NCBI RefSeq assembly: GCF_005239225.2
Contig: NC_133291.1
Location: 1,426,001-1,490,000 of the forward strand
Reading direction: 5' to 3'
Length of the DNA stretch: 64,000 nucleotides
Origin: Populus alba
Lineage: Eukaryota > Streptophyta > Magnoliopsida > Malpighiales > Salicaceae
The position numbers and the translations under genes were made by a program. Position 1 is the first letter of the stretch, and each line of letters starts with the position of its first letter. Below are positions 33,938 through 46,387 of this stretch, in pieces. The notes under the pieces were generated by a model. That model was not told the origin of the DNA. It saw only the letters and a program-made list of their open reading frames with translations, and ran no database searches.

Positions 33938-34754
33938 ACCCCTTTTTTATTATTTACAATGCACATGAAAATCCATGAATAAAGTTCATAGTCAAAAGTA
34001 ATACATATTGCCACTGATAACCAAACCTGAAATCAATAAATTTCGATCACAGATTTACAATGTGATGATTGCTACTTTTATATCGATTAACATTAAGCTA
34101 TGAAATCATTTCAGGATTGAAACATTCTACGAAACAAAGTTGACAAGAATTCTGATTCGTAATTACTTGACCATGGAGTAAACTAAACTTGAAATCAAAA
34201 TGAGATAGACCCGTGTTATAAATTGATTGGAGAACACTCATGTATTCTGTGTAAATTGAAAGCAACTAGATTAGCAATAACGAATTAGAGACTGAAGACA
34301 AGGACCAGGTGAGGTGATTCCCAAAAATAGGTGTTAGGCTCTTCTAATGTGGATGGTTAAATTTGGAATTCTTTTCCACCCATAAATTTTCTCAAGGCTT
34401 CAGGAATCTCTACACCATTGTCCGTCGGATTGTTCTCAAGTCAGACATTTTCAAAAGTTCAAGCTCATTTCTTTTAATTTTATTTGAAGTTCTTTTTAGT
34501 GATGAAATCCTGTTTTTATGGAAATGATATATTCACTTTTTATTAGTGTTTGTGGAGGGATTATCTATAAAATATAATTTTAGAGTAAAACGTGCTCTAA
34601 AAAGTGATCTTTATTAAGAGATTTATATGCAGACATACATGCACAGTTGCAGTTGCTCGCCAACAGACAACCTGCATGCATGTATGAGCTCCTGCGATTT
34701 TATTTCAGAATACAAAAGAAAAGGTATCCTCTGTGTAACTGTTCATGGCAAGCT

Positions 34755-35348
34755 CTAATTACCTTTCCCTCCTCCATATCCAGAGCCATAACCAGACCCG
34801 CTACCATAGCCTGAGCCTGAGCCAGAGCCCGATCCTCCTCCTCCACCCCCACCACCTCCTTCTCCTCCTCCTCCTCCACCTCCATTCCCACCCTTGCCAC
34901 CACCGCTTCCACTTCCACTTCCACTTCCATAGCCTGACCCACTTCCTGATCCAGAGCCTTGACCTCCACCACCACCACCTCCACTGCCACCACCACCACC
35001 ACCTCCTTGGCCGCCACCTATCCCACTACCAGAACCATAGCCTGAGCCGCTACCAGACCCATAGCCAGAACCTGACCCGTTCCCTCCGCCACTGCCACCA
35101 CCTCCACCTCCGCCACTGCCTCCGCCTCCTCCTCCTCCACGACCACCAGCACCATATCCTTCACCGCTCCCTGATCCAGAACCGGAACCATAACCCGACC
35201 CAAGTCCTGATCCAGATCCACCACCACCACCTCCTCCCTGCCCTCCACCTCCACCTCCGCTAATTGACTGCAGTGTCCTGGCAGCAAAGGCGAGGTCTAC
35301 AATAAGGAAGACCAGGAAAGCTGTCCCTAACACTCTGGGGCTTGCCAT
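34755..35348 (-). CDS. Secreted glycine-rich protein, GRP3 (197 aa)
   Basis: Orthologue of GRP2 by flanking sequence. Signal peptide and C-terminal GYGGGKGN are the same. It has the longer GGGGGGGSGGGG segment near residue 75, otherwise seen in GRP1/GRP5, so GRP alleles are mosaic across positions. The frame is intact. Confidence 0.9.
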   Translation of the reverse strand: MASPRVLGTAFLVFLIVDLAFAARTLQSISGGGGGGQGGGGGGGSGSGLGSGYGSGSGSGSGEGYGAGGRGGGGGGGSGGGGGGGSGGGNGSGSGYGSGSGSGYGSGSGIGGGQGGGGGGGSGGGGGGGQGSGSGSGSGYGSGSGSGSGGGKGGNGGGGGGGEGGGGGGGGGSGSGSGSGYGSGSGYGSGYGGGKGN

Positions 35349-35444
35349 TTCCAGATTATACTCTCACGGCTCAATGTATCTGTATGTTTATGCGTTTCAC
35401 TCGCTATATGATTTGGTGTCTGGAAATGCTTGAAGTGGTAACCC

Positions 35445-35533
35445 TATATATAGGCATTGTAAAGGTAACAAGACAAGGTTTTTGAAAAGTTTGGCGTTAA
35501 TTGTAAAGGTGACGAGACATGGTTTTTGAAAAG
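35445..35533 (-). promoter_or_regulatory. GRP3 promoter: TATA box and paired repeat
   Basis: TATATATA at 35445-35452; repeats at 35462-35489 and 35506-35533. Sequence beyond 35540 diverges from the other GRP flanks, yet the repeats remain recognisable. Confidence 0.65.
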
Positions 35534-36634
35534 TTTGTTATGTTTCTAGTGCCTCTCATTTGTTAATCTTGACTTTTACAGGAGGGCGTCGGTGGTGGGG
35601 TTGCGGTACTGTGGAGGACCGTCTGTTTCTGTCTATATGCAATAGAATACAAGCTTTATCCCAACCTTTTCTTTTTTGACTTAGAAGTGTCTTGTAATAT
35701 TTGACTTCGGCAATGGGACCAATAGCCTGCATTTCCCACTCTTTATCATTCTGTTCATATTTGAGCTCCACTTTTGAGTACACGTATATATTTGTTTTCC
35801 ATGTACTGGTAGCTGTCCTGCGGTGTTTTATGCTAACGATTGTCTCCATAAGCATAAGTTGACCCGCTAACGGTAGATATCTTTCTACTCTGCGTGTATG
35901 CTAACAATGGGCTAAGCTTGCACAACAAACTGGGTTGTTCAGTCAATATTTCTTATTTCTGTTACACTTGGAATTAAATTTCTTTTCCCACAATATCAAA
36001 GACATATTCCACCCTTGAATATAAATAGATCTGTGCTTAAAAACCGCGTTCGAATGTCTGACTTCTATTTTTAAACCTTGGTGCCTGTTCCGGTGTATGA
36101 AAGGACACCATCCTTGCATCACTGCTAGCAGAATGTTAGGCCATCTGCGTGGTTGATATACTGAACAGTCTTCTACTCATGCACAGATTGAATTTCAGTT
36201 CCATATGCACAGTCAGCATCGATAATCACTTTAGATACAATTTTTAGCACTGAAACTGAAATTAAATAAGTACACATACAAATATATAATTTTATTAAAT
36301 ATATGAACGGGTACAATCTCTATGTAATATATTCTTTCAAAAGAATATGGCAATCCTCTGATTTTTTTTCTTCAATTTGATGTATGGTGACTTGATTTAT
36401 TTGAGTAATCAAGCTAAGATTTGTGCTTTGTAAGAAGACGAATTTGAGTGTGTATTGCGAAGCGAGATGTTGTGATTTGATGCTTGGAAGACTACCTTGA
36501 TTTGTCTTTAAAGTGTTGCTGAAGAACTCTTATGAGATGTTTTGGCTTGATCCAACAGAGTTTCGTTCTTTTTAGACTTCAAGCATAGATGAAGGAGGCT
36601 TGAGAACTCTTTGAGAAAGAGCTTCATTGCTTGA

Positions 36635-36665
<31 letters not shown>

Positions 36666-37260
36666 CATAGCTTTGAAGAGCTTGTCTTTAAAAAAATTTG
36701 TATCTCCAGTAATCCTTTTTCTTTTAGGTTGAGGCCCCTATTTATAGAGATCTATAGGGGTTTTTAGGTTTTTTTTTCAATGCCACATAATATAATTTTA
36801 TTAGTTGATATTTATTAACGGGATTTTGTATTTATGAAAAGATACCTGATGGGATCTTATTGCAGTTACACTAGGAACTAATAGAATTAAATTTCTTCTC
36901 CCACAATATCATAGACACCTTCCACCATTGAATATAAATATGTCTGTACTTTAAAACCGTTTTCGAATGTCTGACTTATATTTTAAACCTTGGAGCCCGT
37001 TCTGGTGTGTGAAAGCACACCATCCTTGCATCACTGCAAGCAGAATGTTAGGCCATCTGCATGGTTGATATATTGGACAGTCTTCTACTGCTGCACAGAT
37101 TGAATTTCAGTTCCATATGCATAGATCATCACTTCCTTTGATGCCATGCTTTAATAAGTCTATGTAAGAGTGCAAGTACATTTAACATTTTTGGTTATCG
37201 GGGATCTGCTATTCTGAATTACCTTTACTAATTCCTAGAGTGGCTGTGCCATGAAACATA
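35534..37260. other. GRP3 upstream region, duplicated flank split by an insertion
   Basis: The GRP-flank segment (CTTTCTACTCTGCGTG through TTCAGTTCCATATGCA) occurs at 35880-36210 and again, partly, at about 36860-37120. Between them (about 36211-36850) is foreign DNA with CCCCTATTTATAGAGATCTATAGGGG near 36737, similar to the TATA region of plant LTRs. No coding sequence is recognised. Confidence 0.45.
36635..36662. repeat. (AG)n microsatellite
   Basis: About 14 AG units inside the inserted segment. Confidence 0.9.
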
Positions 37261-37261
37261 T

Positions 37262-38370
37262 GCTTTGTGAGAGAGGGGCTGAAAGGGGTGTCTCTTGTTT
37301 TTGTTGGCTGGAAGGCAAAGGAGAGGCCAGGGAGGTGTAGTGGCTGTTGAAGGTAGTTTTGGTGACTGGTGGTTGGTAAAGAAGAGAGGTTGTGGCCTAA
37401 AGAGGAGATCGAGGGCAGTCGGTAAAGAAGAGAGGTTGTTCAATTTGGTATGGAGACTGGTTGGCATTATGGTACGGTTTGGTTATGATGGAAAATTAAG
37501 GTTGATGCTGAGGGGTTTTTCAGTCTGCTCCTTTTTGGGTTCGTGAATGAGAGGCTTTGTTCGTCCTTCTCCTCTTCTTGTGTTGTGTTGGTGTTTTAAA
37601 TGGAGAGGGGGCTACCATTCTGAAAAATCAATTTGGGCTTGATTGGCTAGAAAATTGATTGACTGGGATTTTGGACCATTAGAGAAGCTGAATCATGAAT
37701 TAATTAGGGATTAAATCGAATTAATTTGACAAAGTCATTGGATTAAATTGGGCTGAGATGAATTAATTGAATTCAATTGGACTGAATTGAGGTTAATTGG
37801 ACTGAATTGGTTGGACTGAAAAGAATGGACTAAAACAAAGTTATATAAAACAAATTCAATTGATCATTGGAATATTTACTTCTTTTAATTAAAGTCCTTT
37901 TATTTGTAATTTCTTTCAATTCAATTGATCCTTGGGTTTTAATTCTGTTGTTTTCTGTACTCTTTGGCAGGAAAATCACAGGATCACAGAGGGCCATCCA
38001 TGCAGCTGAGGACATGATAATCCGGAAGGTATCCTAAGCTTCGGAGAGGTAGACAGATTAGCCTTTGACCATGATCTGAATTATTTTTTGTTGCAAATTT
38101 CCGTGGACACTGCAATTTCCTAATTTATTTGGTACTGTTTCTCGAGTTTGGTAAGCAGAAACTGCGATAGAAGGAGAAAGAAGGAAGGGGAATTCTTCAT
38201 TATAGAAAGTATAGGAAATTCTTCTGAGGGTGCAATTTTCTGTCTCTGGAAACAGTTGTTGGATTAGGCTCTATTGGCTTGTCATGATATTAGATGCAAT
38301 CATGCAACCATGTTTATCTTCTTGATACAATTATTAATAACTTTTAAACTAATACATGTTTTACGTCTGA
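37262..38370. other. Foreign segment: LTR-like DNA with one exon-like piece
   Basis: At 37262 GRP-flank homology gives way to G-rich sequence and then ATTGGACTGAATTG-type repeats (37640-37830), LTR-like in style. At 37971-38028 a TTTGGCAG acceptor and AAGGTATCC donor bracket 58 bp reading KITGSQRAIHAAEDMIIRK. That resembles the last helix of a KH domain, but this is a weak guess from a single exon. Confidence 0.3.
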
Positions 38371-39200
38371 GCTATGCTTTCAAAGGATACTTTGCAATAG
38401 TTAAAATGGAAATTTGCCGAAATATTTCCTTCTGAGTCTTGTTTAGTTGATCCTCATCTTGAGATTTAAGATTTTGCAATCTCTTTCTTATAAATGGGCA
38501 ATAAATCCAGCAGTGCAGGAAATAATATATAGCTTGTCTTGTGACTGGAAGCATCGAATGCTGATACAGGATGTGGTTGCCATTCCATATCACTTTTACG
38601 TTTCTGATTCGAAGAATGGCCTCTTCATGAAATACTAATAGGACTTCTCTGCTGGTGGTTCTATGGTTGTAAAGCTCACTTTGCAACCTCTAATGGCCTT
38701 TTGGCCGTCTTCGGTGAGGGATCAAAAACTCCGTGTGACATTGCTGTAGAGAGAGGTATGTAATTTTTCATAACGAAGATGACTCGACTCCATTAACCAG
38801 GTCAGACTTTTACTCAGAAATTCTTTTTGACAGTCATGTATCGAGGTTGAGTATTTTCACTTGTGACATGGTTTTTTTTTTTCCTGCATTCAAAGTTAGC
38901 ACTGCGTCTATCCTGAGTTGTGGAAGGAAACTTTCAATTTTAGAAAGTACAAGCTCTCTTCTTTTAATTTTATTTAAATTCCTTTTCTTGTGATGAGATC
39001 TAATTGTTCTTATGGAAACGATACACTCGCATTTGATTTGGTTTTGCGGAGAGATTATCCATAAAATATGTTCTTAGAGTAAAATGTGTTCTTTTATTAA
39101 TAGCATTTGAAAAAGTGACTTAATTTATCGATAGTGATACACAGATGCATAGTTGAAATCACTCGCCAACATGCTCTGTGCATGCATGTGTGAACTCCTG
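38371..39200. other. GRP4 3' flank with unidentified gene fragment
   Basis: The open frame at 38447-38638 (63 codons) ends DVVAIPYHFYVSDSKNGLFMKY. The following GGTGAGGGATCAAAAACTCC region recurs downstream of GRP1 and GRP5. It may be an old exon pair of an unknown gene; no function can be given. Confidence 0.35.
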
Positions 39201-39254
39201 CAACCTTATTTCAGAATATAAAAGAAAAGGTATCCTCTGTGTTCATGGCAAGCT

Positions 39255-39854
39255 TTAATTACCTTTCCCTCCTCCATATCCAGAGCCATAACCAGAACCG
39301 CTACCATAACCTGAGCCTGAGCCTGAGCCAGAGCCAGATCCTCCTCCTCCACCCCCACCACCTCCTTCTCCTCCTCCTCCTCCACCTCCATTCCCACCCT
39401 TGCCACCACCGCTTCCGCTTCCACTTCCACTTCCACTTCCATAGCCTGACCCACTTCCTGATCCAGAGCCTTGACCTCCACCACCACCACCTCCACTGCC
39501 ACCACCACCACCACCACCTTGGCCGCCACCTATCCCACTACCAGAACCATAGCCTGAGCCGCTACCAGACCCATAGCCAGAACCTGACCCGTTGCCTCCG
39601 CCACTGCCACCACCTCCACCTCCGCCACTGCCTCCGCCTCCTCCACGACCACCAGCACCATATCCTTCACCGCTCCCGGATCCAGAACCGGAACCATAAC
39701 CAGACCCAAGTCCTGATCCAGATCCACCACCTCCACCTCCTCCCTGCCCTCCACCTCCACCTCCGCTAATTGACTGCAGTGTCCTGGCAGCAAAGGCGAG
39801 GTCTACAATAAGGAAGACCAGGAAAGCTGTCCCTAACACTCTGGGGCTTGCCAT
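39255..39854 (-). CDS. Secreted glycine-rich protein, GRP4 (199 aa)
   Basis: Longest GRP of the window, with one extra Gly-Ser pair in the GSGSGSGSGGGKGG segment. Its 3' flank matches GRP1, so it is the GRP1-type copy of unit II, now placed after the GRP2-type copy. The AATAAA of its sisters is changed to AATAAG. The signal peptide is identical and the frame intact. Confidence 0.9.
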   Translation of the reverse strand: MASPRVLGTAFLVFLIVDLAFAARTLQSISGGGGGGQGGGGGGGSGSGLGSGYGSGSGSGSGEGYGAGGRGGGGGSGGGGGGGSGGGNGSGSGYGSGSGSGYGSGSGIGGGQGGGGGGGSGGGGGGGQGSGSGSGSGYGSGSGSGSGSGGGKGGNGGGGGGGEGGGGGGGGGSGSGSGSGSGYGSGSGYGSGYGGGKGN

Positions 39855-39963
39855 TTCCAGATTATACTCTCACGGCTCAATGTATCTGTATGTTTATGCG
39901 TGTCACTCGCTATATGAGAAACCAGTATGTTTTGCTGACTGGAAATGCTTGAAGTGGTAACCC

Positions 39964-40052
39964 TATATATAGGCATTGTAAAGGTAACAAGACAAGGTTT
40001 TTGAAAAGTATGGCATGTATTGCTAAGGTAACGAGACACGGTTTTTGAAAGG
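39964..40052 (-). promoter_or_regulatory. GRP4 promoter: TATA box and paired repeat
   Basis: TATATATA at 39964-39971; the second repeat ends at 40052. About 14 bp are inserted in the leader (near 39917-39935) compared with the other GRPs. Confidence 0.65.
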
Positions 40053-40918
40053 TTTCCTAAATTCCTTGTACCTCTCACTTGGTAATCTTACCTATTATAG
40101 AAAGGAACGCGTGTTTTGGGTTTCTGTTTCTGTGGAGGGTGGCGGTACTGTGGAGGACTCAATTGATGAAAACAAAAGTTAAGGAACCCAAATGGAAAAA
40201 AAAATAAAAAACACACTTCTCTAATCCACCCTCCATTGTGAGTACGTGAACATGTTTAACACTGCTCAACACCCCCAAAATGTTTTAGTATATTTGTTAT
40301 TTGAAGTCCACTTCGACGGCGTACATGGAATTTTCTTACACTAGCGCTTGTTTAGTGATTTGTTTATCTTAACCTTTGTCTCCTTGAGCATTTGTTCATC
40401 ATCTACTACTAGGATTTATGTACACAGATATCTTTCTACTCCGCGTGTGTGCTAACAATGGGCAAAACTTGCACAACAAACTGGGTTGTTCAGTCAATAT
40501 TTCTTATTGCAGTTACACTTTGAGTTAATAGATTTAAATTTCTTTTTCCCACAATATCATAGACACGTTGCATCATTGAATATAAATAGATCTGTACTTC
40601 GAAACCGTGTTCGAATGTCTGACTTGTAATTAAAAACCTTGGTGCCTGTTCTGGGGTGTTAAAGCACACCATCCTTGCATCACTGCGAGTGGAATGTTAG
40701 GCCATCTGCATGGTTGATACACTGAACAGTCTTCTATTCTTGCACAAATTGAATTTCAGTTCCATACTCACGGAACATCACTTCCTTTGATCGATGCCAT
40801 GCTTTATTCAGTCTGTGTAAGAGTGATCTGCTATTCTGAATTACTGGTGACCAGAATACTGTATATGTAGAAAAGCTAACCTACTGTTGCCTTTGTTGTT
40901 ATTTATCTATATAACAGA

Positions 40919-41990
40919 TTTTTTTTTTTTGATAGTAATCGAGAATATTATAAATAATACGCCCCCATTAAAAAGATGAGGGTTGCTAAGGAAGATTACA
41001 TGGGAAATTAAAAAACATTAAGAAAACAAGAAATCTATAGACCTGACTAATTAATCTAGTTCATGATACATTCATGATTCCTATAAAGATCAAAGCCTGT
41101 ATAGCTGAAATTTTTAACAAAGAACTTCAACCAAAAGACCAACCGATGAAAGGTGAGGTCAAAAATCACATCCCAATCTGGAGTTTTGTTGTCAAAGATA
41201 ATGTGGTTGCGCGCTATCCAAATTGACCAGTATAATCCTTTACAGAGAAGGGTAATTGCCTGACGCTGGAATTTTTCTTTTACCATGTTGGACCATTTTT
41301 GAAGGTTATGATATGGGTCTTTTGGCAGACAACCTACACACCCAAACCAACTAAATAGTCTGCCCCAAAGAGACCATGATTTTGGACAAAGATGGAAGAG
41401 ATGATGTATAGTCTCAATCTCCTTGCAGCAGAAAGGACAAAGAGCTTCCTCATAATTGATGATTCTCCTCTCAGCTAAGAAACCCTTTGTGCAGACACTG
41501 CCATTGAAAAGAAGCCATATGAACACATCTATTTTTGGAGGCGTAAACCCTTTCCAAAGCAAAGCAGGGGAGTGAAGATGTCCTGAAACATTAAAACCGT
41601 CAAAGAGATGGCACCCAGAGGAGACTGTGTAATTGTTGGAGCTATGGTGTTTCCAAATCTTGTTGTCTTCACCATCAGAGAAGACTAGGCCACGTTCCAC
41701 TTCTGCTATCAAGCTTTCACACATGCAGAGTTCTCGGGATCGAAGGGGTCTTCTCCAAGAAAGATTGATTGAGTTATCTGCTGGGTTATGAACTTTTGCA
41801 ACGCTTAAAGATTGCTGCAGGGAGAGGTTGTAGAGCCTAGGGAACATGAACTGGAGAAAGGCTGCATAGCCTAGCTAAGAATCAGACCAAAACCTGATGT
41901 TTCTCCCATCACCCACCTTAAACCCATCATTGGATTGGATGGGAGCGGCCATGTTGTGATTTAAGGAAATTGCAGATACCATGCCATGCC
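40919..41990 (-). mobile_element. 5'-truncated LINE (non-LTR retrotransposon) with zf-RVT domain
   Basis: A T12 run at 40919-40930 is the poly(A) tail of a reverse-strand element. The open frame 41056-41847 (263 codons) shows the reverse-transcriptase zinc-binding domain: WKGFTPPKIDVFIWLL, the finger CPFCCKEIETIHHLFHLC, and the following W-rich segment. Upstream in frame is FKVGDGRNIRFWSD, the usual link after LINE reverse transcriptase. A TAG replaces the expected Trp at about 41875. Reverse transcriptase and endonuclease domains are missing. The right border is uncertain (41960-42090). It interrupts GRP4 upstream sequence after about 40868. Confidence 0.85.
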
Positions 41991-42096
41991 AAGTTGGAGA
42001 TAAAGCAGATTACAAGAGTGATTGTCGCATATGTCGGACCCTCACGAGAGCTTGACGTCGAGGTGACCCTTCCTGATAGTAGAGATTTATGTTGGG

Positions 42097-43412
42097 GTCT
42101 TTGTTTTGTGAAAAGGGAGTCGTCACCTAGTGTTATGGTCACTAGAAAACCTAACTGGTCTTTCAGAGATTCTAGGCAAGGGACTGGTTGCGTAAAGGGA
42201 AGGTTTTAGCACCCCTAGTACGCCCTACCTAAGGTAAGTTGCTTGGTGTTTGGTTTGCCTTATAATTGCTATGGTGTTGATGTTCTCTAATCCCATCAGT
42301 TTCCTAGGATAAGTCTGCTCTGATGAATGAACTTGGGTTCAAAGTCTAAAGGAAAGAACCCTTGGCTAATACAGATCATACCTTTAGATATGTCTATAGA
42401 GTGCCCAAGAGAAACGGTGTAGATCTCTTGAAGTCTATGTTTGATTTGAAATAAATTCAGAATTTATGAATTTAGAGACAGCTAAGATAGAAATCTAAGG
42501 AGATTGAATGTACTTAAGAGCTCATTTTTCCCTTAGTATTTCAAGTGTTCGCGACTCGTAAATCGCAAGAGAAGGAAAGAAAAAAAGTTTAGAAATCTAA
42601 GGAAATTCAAGGTGCTTTAAAAGCCCATTTTTGCCTTAGTATTTCAAATTTTTATGACTCTTAAATTGTGGAATCAAAATTTGAAATGTCCCCTATTATA
42701 ATTTAGGCTTCTTTCAGGGATATGCAATTAAATTGTTCTAAATAAAATTTTAGGCATAAATCTACCCTTCCGTTAAAAAAGAAACAAGTTGTATTCCTAT
42801 TAACAATATTTTGAAAATTTACCTTTCATAGGTTTATTTGCCCTTGTGTTATTAAAGGATAATGACTTTGTTGTTCCTGAAAATATTTTGATATTTACCA
42901 CTTGGGGTTTTCTTATCTAAATATTAATAGTGAACAATGATGAATTATTCCCAATAATATTTTTGAATATTAACCCCTTTTGGGGTTTCTTTATCCAAAT
43001 ATTTGTGGTGAATAATAACGAATTATTCCTAATAGTATTTTGGATATTAACTCCTTTGGGGTTTCTTTATCCAAACATTAATAATGAATAATAACAAATT
43101 ATTCCTAATAATATTTGGATATTTACCCCTTTTGAGATTTCTTTATCAAAAATATTAATAGTGTATAAAAACGAAATCCCAAAAAAAGATTTTTATATTT
43201 TTGGAATATTGGCCAACACCCTTTGGAATTTTACAAACATGTTGTAAAATCCAAGATGCAAGGAAATAATATTTTTTGTTGTGTTTAAGAAATCCATGCG
43301 AAAACACATTGTTTTTGAAATCTTGAATATTTGTTTTTTTCTCTTTTGAAAGGAAATTTAAATATATTAGGGTATTAGCCGTATGCAACATACAAAAAGA
43401 ATTTTATAAAAA
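42097..43412. mobile_element. Diverged LTR fragment related to the 8104 element
   Basis: Shares the blocks GGGAGTCGTCACCTAG, GGTCTTTCAGAGATTCTA and TAGCACCCCTAGTACGCC, then TTTTTCCCTTAGTATTTCAAG and TATTAGCCGTATGCAAC, in the same order as 8205-8850. It is longer because of an extra stretch at 42285-42480 and a tandem expansion at 42860-43165. Both LTR ends are missing. Confidence 0.7.
42860..43165. repeat. Tandem repeat of about 70-75 bp inside the LTR fragment
   Basis: Four degenerate units of GAATAATAACGAATTATTCC, TAATATTTTGGATATT, ACCCCTTTGGGG and TTCTTTATCCAAA. The LTR at 8104 has a single unit (about 8555-8640). Confidence 0.7.
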
Positions 43413-44639
43413 AAAAAAAACACAACTACGCCATTAAACCAAATATTACAGTAAAAAAAAACCATATATATATATGTACCCTAGCATTCACATGAAGCTT
43501 ACAACGGTTCCACTCAAAACACCAAGCCCCAGCATACCCACTTAAACTTAAATTCTGAATACAAGTCTGCAAATTATTCTCAAGAAGGAAAACATAAGTC
43601 CACACGCACCGAAAAAATACCAAGTTCTGAAAACTAACAATTATAAACAGAAACAGTAACCCACCACCATCCTTTTTATCTTGAAACAAATGCCATGCTG
43701 GTTTCACACGGGCGGGAAAGAATACATATTAAAATGTTGAGACCAAAAACAAACATGTATGTTGTCTTATTTTCACAAAAAACAGAGACCAAAAGCATGC
43801 AACCGAAACCTGCCAAAAAAAGGAAAAAAAAAACAACCAGGTACTTTGATTAAACAGCCCCTCCCTCACGTTTTCCATTCTTTCATCTGCACCTAGAAGC
43901 CACCTATTCCTATGCAAATGTTCCATTTGCAAAGAGGCGATCAAAGCAACGGAAGGTAGGGTGATGAAAATCTTTACTACCCAACAGTTTCTCACAGCAG
44001 TAGAACAAGAAAACTAGACATAGCTTATCAACTCAAAGCCTAAATACAGTATGGCCCATCATCTTCGACAGGAGGGGATTAAGTCCATCTACAATGGAAG
44101 CTAAACATTTGAGACCGAACTAAGACAGACCACGTTGCTCGCCTCCCTTTTTTTTGATTTTAAGACGCTGCCAGGGTTGGTTTTATGCAAAAAATGAAAG
44201 CCGAAAGAGCATGCCTTTGTATCATGTATATCGAAGACACCAAAGCAGAAAACAACAAATCAAATGGCCAGCTACCTCTCTTTCAAAGAAGGAAGGAAAA
44301 CACACTCCAAAGCCAGCCGAAACATCACCCTCTTGAAGAGGACTTTCTCTCATTTTTTCTCTCTAAATGAGTCGCCGTATGAGTAACTAGCAGAAGGGAA
44401 AAAAACAACGCAGCTCTAACATGAAATAATAATCTAAAAGGCATGGGAGGATGGCAAGAAATATTCAACTTTGTTACTAAGATGGAAAACGAACGTCCCA
44501 AAACAGAACAGAAAATAGATTTTAGGAAAGAAAAGAGAAACTAAACAAACAACTTTACAGATGTTAAAGAAAAAAAAGAAAATCAAGACTCATACCTGCT
44601 GATCCTGCACGTTTGAATGCAGAGAAACGAGATGCAACT
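43413..44639. other. Unassigned sequence left of the gap
   Basis: A-rich, with no homology to any other part of the window that I can see and no supported gene. It may belong to the same retroelement as 42097-43412. Confidence 0.35.
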
Positions 44640-45139
44640 NNNNNNNNNNNNNNNNNNNNNNNNNNNNNNNNNNNNNNNNNNNNNNNNNNNNNNNNNNNNN
44701 NNNNNNNNNNNNNNNNNNNNNNNNNNNNNNNNNNNNNNNNNNNNNNNNNNNNNNNNNNNNNNNNNNNNNNNNNNNNNNNNNNNNNNNNNNNNNNNNNNNN
44801 NNNNNNNNNNNNNNNNNNNNNNNNNNNNNNNNNNNNNNNNNNNNNNNNNNNNNNNNNNNNNNNNNNNNNNNNNNNNNNNNNNNNNNNNNNNNNNNNNNNN
44901 NNNNNNNNNNNNNNNNNNNNNNNNNNNNNNNNNNNNNNNNNNNNNNNNNNNNNNNNNNNNNNNNNNNNNNNNNNNNNNNNNNNNNNNNNNNNNNNNNNNN
45001 NNNNNNNNNNNNNNNNNNNNNNNNNNNNNNNNNNNNNNNNNNNNNNNNNNNNNNNNNNNNNNNNNNNNNNNNNNNNNNNNNNNNNNNNNNNNNNNNNNNN
45101 NNNNNNNNNNNNNNNNNNNNNNNNNNNNNNNNNNNNNNN
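44640..45139. other. Assembly gap, 500 N
   Basis: Exactly 500 N, a placeholder size. The right edge resumes inside the 3' flank of a first-type MMP-A (matches 27473), so that gene's unit III copy is probably in the gap. Confidence 0.98.
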
Positions 45140-46314
45140 AGAAGCTTTTCAAATACAGAGACAAGTTTGCCCAATTTGTTTTGATAATGCACAAATTGAA
45201 TTGCCATATGCAAACCCTCTCTCCCCCACAACTCGAACAATCATTATTTTTTTTCATTGAACACTTCCACAGATTTTTTCCTGGCTCGGTGCGAGCAACA
45301 AAGTACAAACGTAGCTATCTTGCTTATACTGAACAAGAAGACCACCTCAGCTTAACTATGAATTATCCCTCTTGTATTATTTGGATGTCGTTTCAAGGCA
45401 CTTGAGCCATTAAAAACGGTGAGCATGAACCCTATGAACTATTTTCTTTATTTAAAGAAAAAAATCATTACAAATAATTACCTATTCTCTCGAGGTATTA
45501 TTTTTAATTGCTAGGTAAACTGCATGCTTTCATCATCGTTATCTAGAATCTGAATTTAAAGAAAGGCTATAAGAAAAAAAAATCTCATGAACAGATAGGT
45601 ATGGATACGAGTGACCTGTTTTAAGAACCAATCAAGAAAAAAATTAATCTCACGCATGAAAACTTTCTCTGATACCTGACCGATGGAGAAAATAATAATT
45701 GAGTGATGTGGAATGGTTTTAGGCTTTCAGCCACACATTATAACGAAAAGGCTGAAAAATATCATCACATCACACTATATATTGATTCCAGTCTATTCAA
45801 CTTATGAAAGAGGAACCTTCATCATCAACAAATACAAAATTTGTGAAGAAATTTTAAAAATTATTTTATTATATTGAAAGAAACAAAATATTTCTGTTTT
45901 GAAGTGAAATTTGTATAATTGGTCCAATAATAACGAAAACCTCTACATCACTACGTAGTTTCAATCAATTCATGAATTCAGTATATTCAACCTTTTGTTT
46001 TCCTTTATCTATTGGTAAATTTATCAGTAATTTTATTATTAATAAATTAAAAATCACCGATAATAATTTTTTTAAATGAAATATTTCTGTCGTGAAATAA
46101 ATGTAAATGTAATGATTCTGTTAGTGTCACGATGTTCAATAATTGAAAGAATTCAGTCCATACATGACAATATCCATGGAAAAGTTGAAAACCATACCTT
46201 AACATCTCTGATTGAAAATGTTAAAACGTCAACGACATGTTAGCTTTCTGTCAATTTATTCTTGAAAAAACATAATGGATACCCTTAGGAGATCATATCT
46301 TCTGGTTGGGGCAC
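45140..46314. other. MMP-B3 upstream region
   Basis: Matches 27473-28646 with scattered one-base indels. No gene is seen. Confidence 0.65.
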
Positions 46315-46324
46315 TATATATTTA
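46315..46324 (+). promoter_or_regulatory. TATA box of MMP-B3
   Basis: TATATATTTA, 73 bp before the start codon. Confidence 0.65.
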
Positions 46325-46387
46325 TGTACGTGGAGTTTCATGTTCATACCTGAAGAAGTCCTAACCAATTGAAAGAGGCTTCCAAGT

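Noticed and set aside
42860..43165. CRISPR-like regular repeat
   Set aside because: Adjacent degenerate units with no spacers, inside a plant LTR.
44583..45405. Open frames running through the N gap
   Set aside because: They consist almost entirely of unknown bases.
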